Shown here: one piece after another, positions 62,505 through 64,000 of the stretch
Numbering within the stretch: position 1 is the first letter of the stretch
How the letters are laid out: each line of letters starts with the position of its first letter
Source of the DNA: Prolixibacteraceae bacterium
Lineage (GTDB): Bacteria > Bacteroidota > Bacteroidia > Bacteroidales > Prolixibacteraceae
Length of the DNA: 64,000 bases
Direction of reading: 5' to 3'
NCBI GenBank assembly: GCA_028683385.1
Contig: JAQUIJ010000015.1
Coordinates: 1-64,000, forward strand
The notes under the pieces: model-generated
What the model was told of the DNA's origin: nothing
Database searches by the model: none
The model's input: the letters and a program-made list of their open reading frames with translations, nothing else
Position numbers and translations under genes: made by a program

Positions 62505-63034
62505 GATATGCAATGGCTATTGATACCCGGAAATGTGTAGGCTGCAGCGACTGCGTAGTAGCTTGCCAAACCGAAAACAATGTACCGGTAGGTTTCTGCC
62601 GCGATTGGGTGGTTGAAGTTGTTGATGGAACTTATCCGAATGTAAGCATAGAACTTCGCACCGAACGTTGCAATCACTGTGACAATTCTCCATGTGTTCG
62701 ATGCTGCCCAACGGGAGCAAGTCATTTCGAAGATGGCGGAATTGTTTTGGTGGATCACGACAAGTGCATCGGCTGCGGAGCCTGCATCCAAGCCTGCCCG
62801 TACGATGCCCGCTACTCGCATCCGGATGGATACGTTGACAAATGCACATTCTGCATTCACCGCGTTCGCGAAGGAAAAAATCCGGCATGTGTGAGTGTTT
62901 GCCCAACCAGTTGCATGAATTTTGGCGACCTTGACGATCCAAATTCGAAAATTGTAAACGTGCTGAAGAACCGTAAATTCAAGTCACTTGCTCCTGAAGC
63001 AGGTACCAAACCACAGATATTTTATCTCATTTAA
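62501..63034 (+). CDS. PsrB/NrfC-like four-cluster ferredoxin subunit
   Basis: 177 residues. Sixteen cysteines form four [4Fe-4S] motifs: CVGCSDCVVAC, CNHCDNSPCVRCC, CIGCGACIQAC and CTFC with a later CVSVC. It moves electrons between the membrane subunit and the Mo enzyme. Its ATG overlaps the stop of the catalytic gene by four bases (ATGA), so translation is coupled. No signal peptide, as expected for a partner exported together with the Tat subunit. Confidence 0.95.
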   Translation: MRYAMAIDTRKCVGCSDCVVACQTENNVPVGFCRDWVVEVVDGTYPNVSIELRTERCNHCDNSPCVRCCPTGASHFEDGGIVLVDHDKCIGCGACIQACPYDARYSHPDGYVDKCTFCIHRVREGKNPACVSVCPTSCMNFGDLDDPNSKIVNVLKNRKFKSLAPEAGTKPQIFYLI

Positions 63035-63054
63035 ACCCGCGAAAACTATATAAG

Positions 63055-63996
63055 ATGAAAGAAGAATTATTCGCAAGTGGACGCAACATTCCAAATATAG
63101 ATCCTTATCTGAACATATGGCACTGGCAAATTCCAAGTTACCTGTTTCTGGGTGGTTTAGCTGCAGGAATTCTCTTTTTCGCCAGTTTTTTTACCATAAT
63201 GGGCAAAGAACACAAAATGGAAGCTACAGTTAAGAAAGCGCCATTGCTCGTTCCTTTTATATTGATGCTCGGACTTTTCTTTCTGTTTCTCGATTTGAAA
63301 CACAAACTTTACTTCTGGCAACTTTACACGACCATTCGTTTGGAATCGCCAATGGGCTGGGGATCATGGGTTTTAATGATCATCACACCAATCTCTATTC
63401 TTTGGTCGGCCAGTTACGTTAAAGAGGCATTTCCAAATTGGGACTGGAAGTACAAGATTTTGAATACAATAGAAGCCTGGTTAATTAAAAACAGGAAAAT
63501 CATCGCCTGGCCAATGGCTATTTATGCTATCATTCTTGGTATTTATACTGGAATACTTTTGTCAGCTTTCAATGCCCGTCCCTTATGGAATACATCGATT
63601 CTTGGGCCACTGTTTTTGGTCTCCGGAATGTCAACCGCAGCCGCGGTGATCATGCTAATGAGTAAAGATCATAAAGAGCGAAAGATTATGGGAAGAATTG
63701 ACATTCTGCTGATTATCGTAGAACTGTTCTTTATTATCCATTTATTCATGGGCTTTCTGGCCGGATCAGAAGTACAGATTAATGCTGCAAACCTATTCCT
63801 GGGAGGAAAATTCACAGCTCCATTCTTTGCATTCGTTGTAATTCTTGGCCTGATATTCCCTGCTGTGCTTGAAGTTTTTGAGCTGAAAGGTTATAAAGTA
63901 CCAATCGTTGTACCTGCCGTGCTAATCCTTATAGGAGGATTGATCTTCAGGTTCCTTATGGTTGAAGCCGGACAGATTACTAGATACCTTTATTGA
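63055..63996 (+). CDS. PsrC/NrfD-like membrane quinone subunit
   Basis: 313 residues, with about eight membrane helices (YLFLGGLAAGILFFASFF, LLVPFILMLGLFFLFLDL, MAIYAIILGIYTGILLSAF and others). The NrfD family holds the quinone site and anchors the Mo/Fe-S subunits without haem. It starts 20 bases after the ferredoxin gene, giving the classic ABC order of polysulfide and thiosulfate reductases. The stop falls four bases before the window end, so further genes of the operon may lie outside. Confidence 0.93.
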   Translation: MKEELFASGRNIPNIDPYLNIWHWQIPSYLFLGGLAAGILFFASFFTIMGKEHKMEATVKKAPLLVPFILMLGLFFLFLDLKHKLYFWQLYTTIRLESPMGWGSWVLMIITPISILWSASYVKEAFPNWDWKYKILNTIEAWLIKNRKIIAWPMAIYAIILGIYTGILLSAFNARPLWNTSILGPLFLVSGMSTAAAVIMLMSKDHKERKIMGRIDILLIIVELFFIIHLFMGFLAGSEVQINAANLFLGGKFTAPFFAFVVILGLIFPAVLEVFELKGYKVPIVVPAVLILIGGLIFRFLMVEAGQITRYLY

Positions 63997-64000
63997 TGCG

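Noticed and set aside
62324-62942. Minus-strand frames opposite the ferredoxin subunit
   Set aside because: Sixteen ordered cysteines on the plus strand show which strand is coding.
1-64000. CRISPR arrays, tRNA or rRNA genes, prophage or conjugative genes
   Set aside because: I looked for regularly spaced repeats, tRNA-like cloverleaf sequences and phage or transfer genes and saw none.

Overview
The window reads as the chromosome of an environmental, anaerobe-leaning member of the Bacteroidota (Bacteroidales/Marinilabiliales type). Two complete SusC/SusD loci, each headed by an ECF sigma factor and a FecR-type anti-sigma factor, TAnnTTTG-type promoter boxes, BlaR1 with a TonB C-terminus and GH92/GH97 enzymes all point there. 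Family-level placement is not possible from the sequence alone. No tRNA, rRNA, CRISPR array or prophage was seen.

Layout. (1) 1-14.5 kb, minus strand: sigma factor, FecR, SusC, SusD, then a run of hydrolases: four CE1-like esterases (one cut by the window edge), a type-B carboxylesterase, a metal-dependent amidohydrolase and a metallo-beta-lactamase-fold hydrolase. This locus has no glycoside hydrolase. (2) 14.7-18.3 kb, minus: two exported xylose-isomerase-like TIM barrels and a Tat-exported Gfo/Idh/MocA oxidoreductase. (3) 18.7-30.2 kb, minus: a second sigma/FecR/SusC/SusD locus with a type-B carboxylesterase, a GH2 enzyme and a small outer-membrane-type protein; a GH92 alpha-mannosidase gene faces away on the plus strand at 30.4-32.6 kb. 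(4) 32.7-35.9 kb: BlaI/BlaR1 and a TPR protein, with four BlaI-type operators upstream. (5) 36.6-39.8 kb: GH97 and GH27, a likely alpha-galactosidase pair. (6) 40.1-53.0 kb: mainly housekeeping or orphan genes (nitrilase-family amidase, acyltransferase, B3/B4 protein, flavin reductase, lipoyl synthase, an FRG protein, a receiver/PPDK-like fusion, and an unrecognised 601-residue protein), with two copies of a 190-bp element bearing terminal inverted repeats.

(7) 53.3-64.0 kb is the most unusual part. It carries a Crp/Fnr-family regulator, an exported tandem-rhodanese protein, a methyltransferase, a cytochrome b fused to a C-terminal domain with 11 CXXCH haem sites plus one CX4CH, an IS200-like transposase, a Rieske protein, and a divergent PsrABC/PhsABC-like molybdoenzyme operon. 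A 22-bp palindrome (AAAACTG-N8-CAGTTTT) occurs in both divergent promoter regions of this segment, and a perfect Fnr-type palindrome lies before the molybdoenzyme. I infer a regulated respiratory module, probably for a sulfur compound: quinol would be oxidised by a Rieske/cytochrome b/multihaem complex, with a Psr-like reductase beside it. The substrate is not proven.

Regulatory RNA and hairpins. In both Sus loci the fecR-susC gap holds an intrinsic terminator facing the plus strand, antisense to the susC leader, which fits a DonS-type cis-antisense RNA. Both loci also have a strong stem-loop just after susD.
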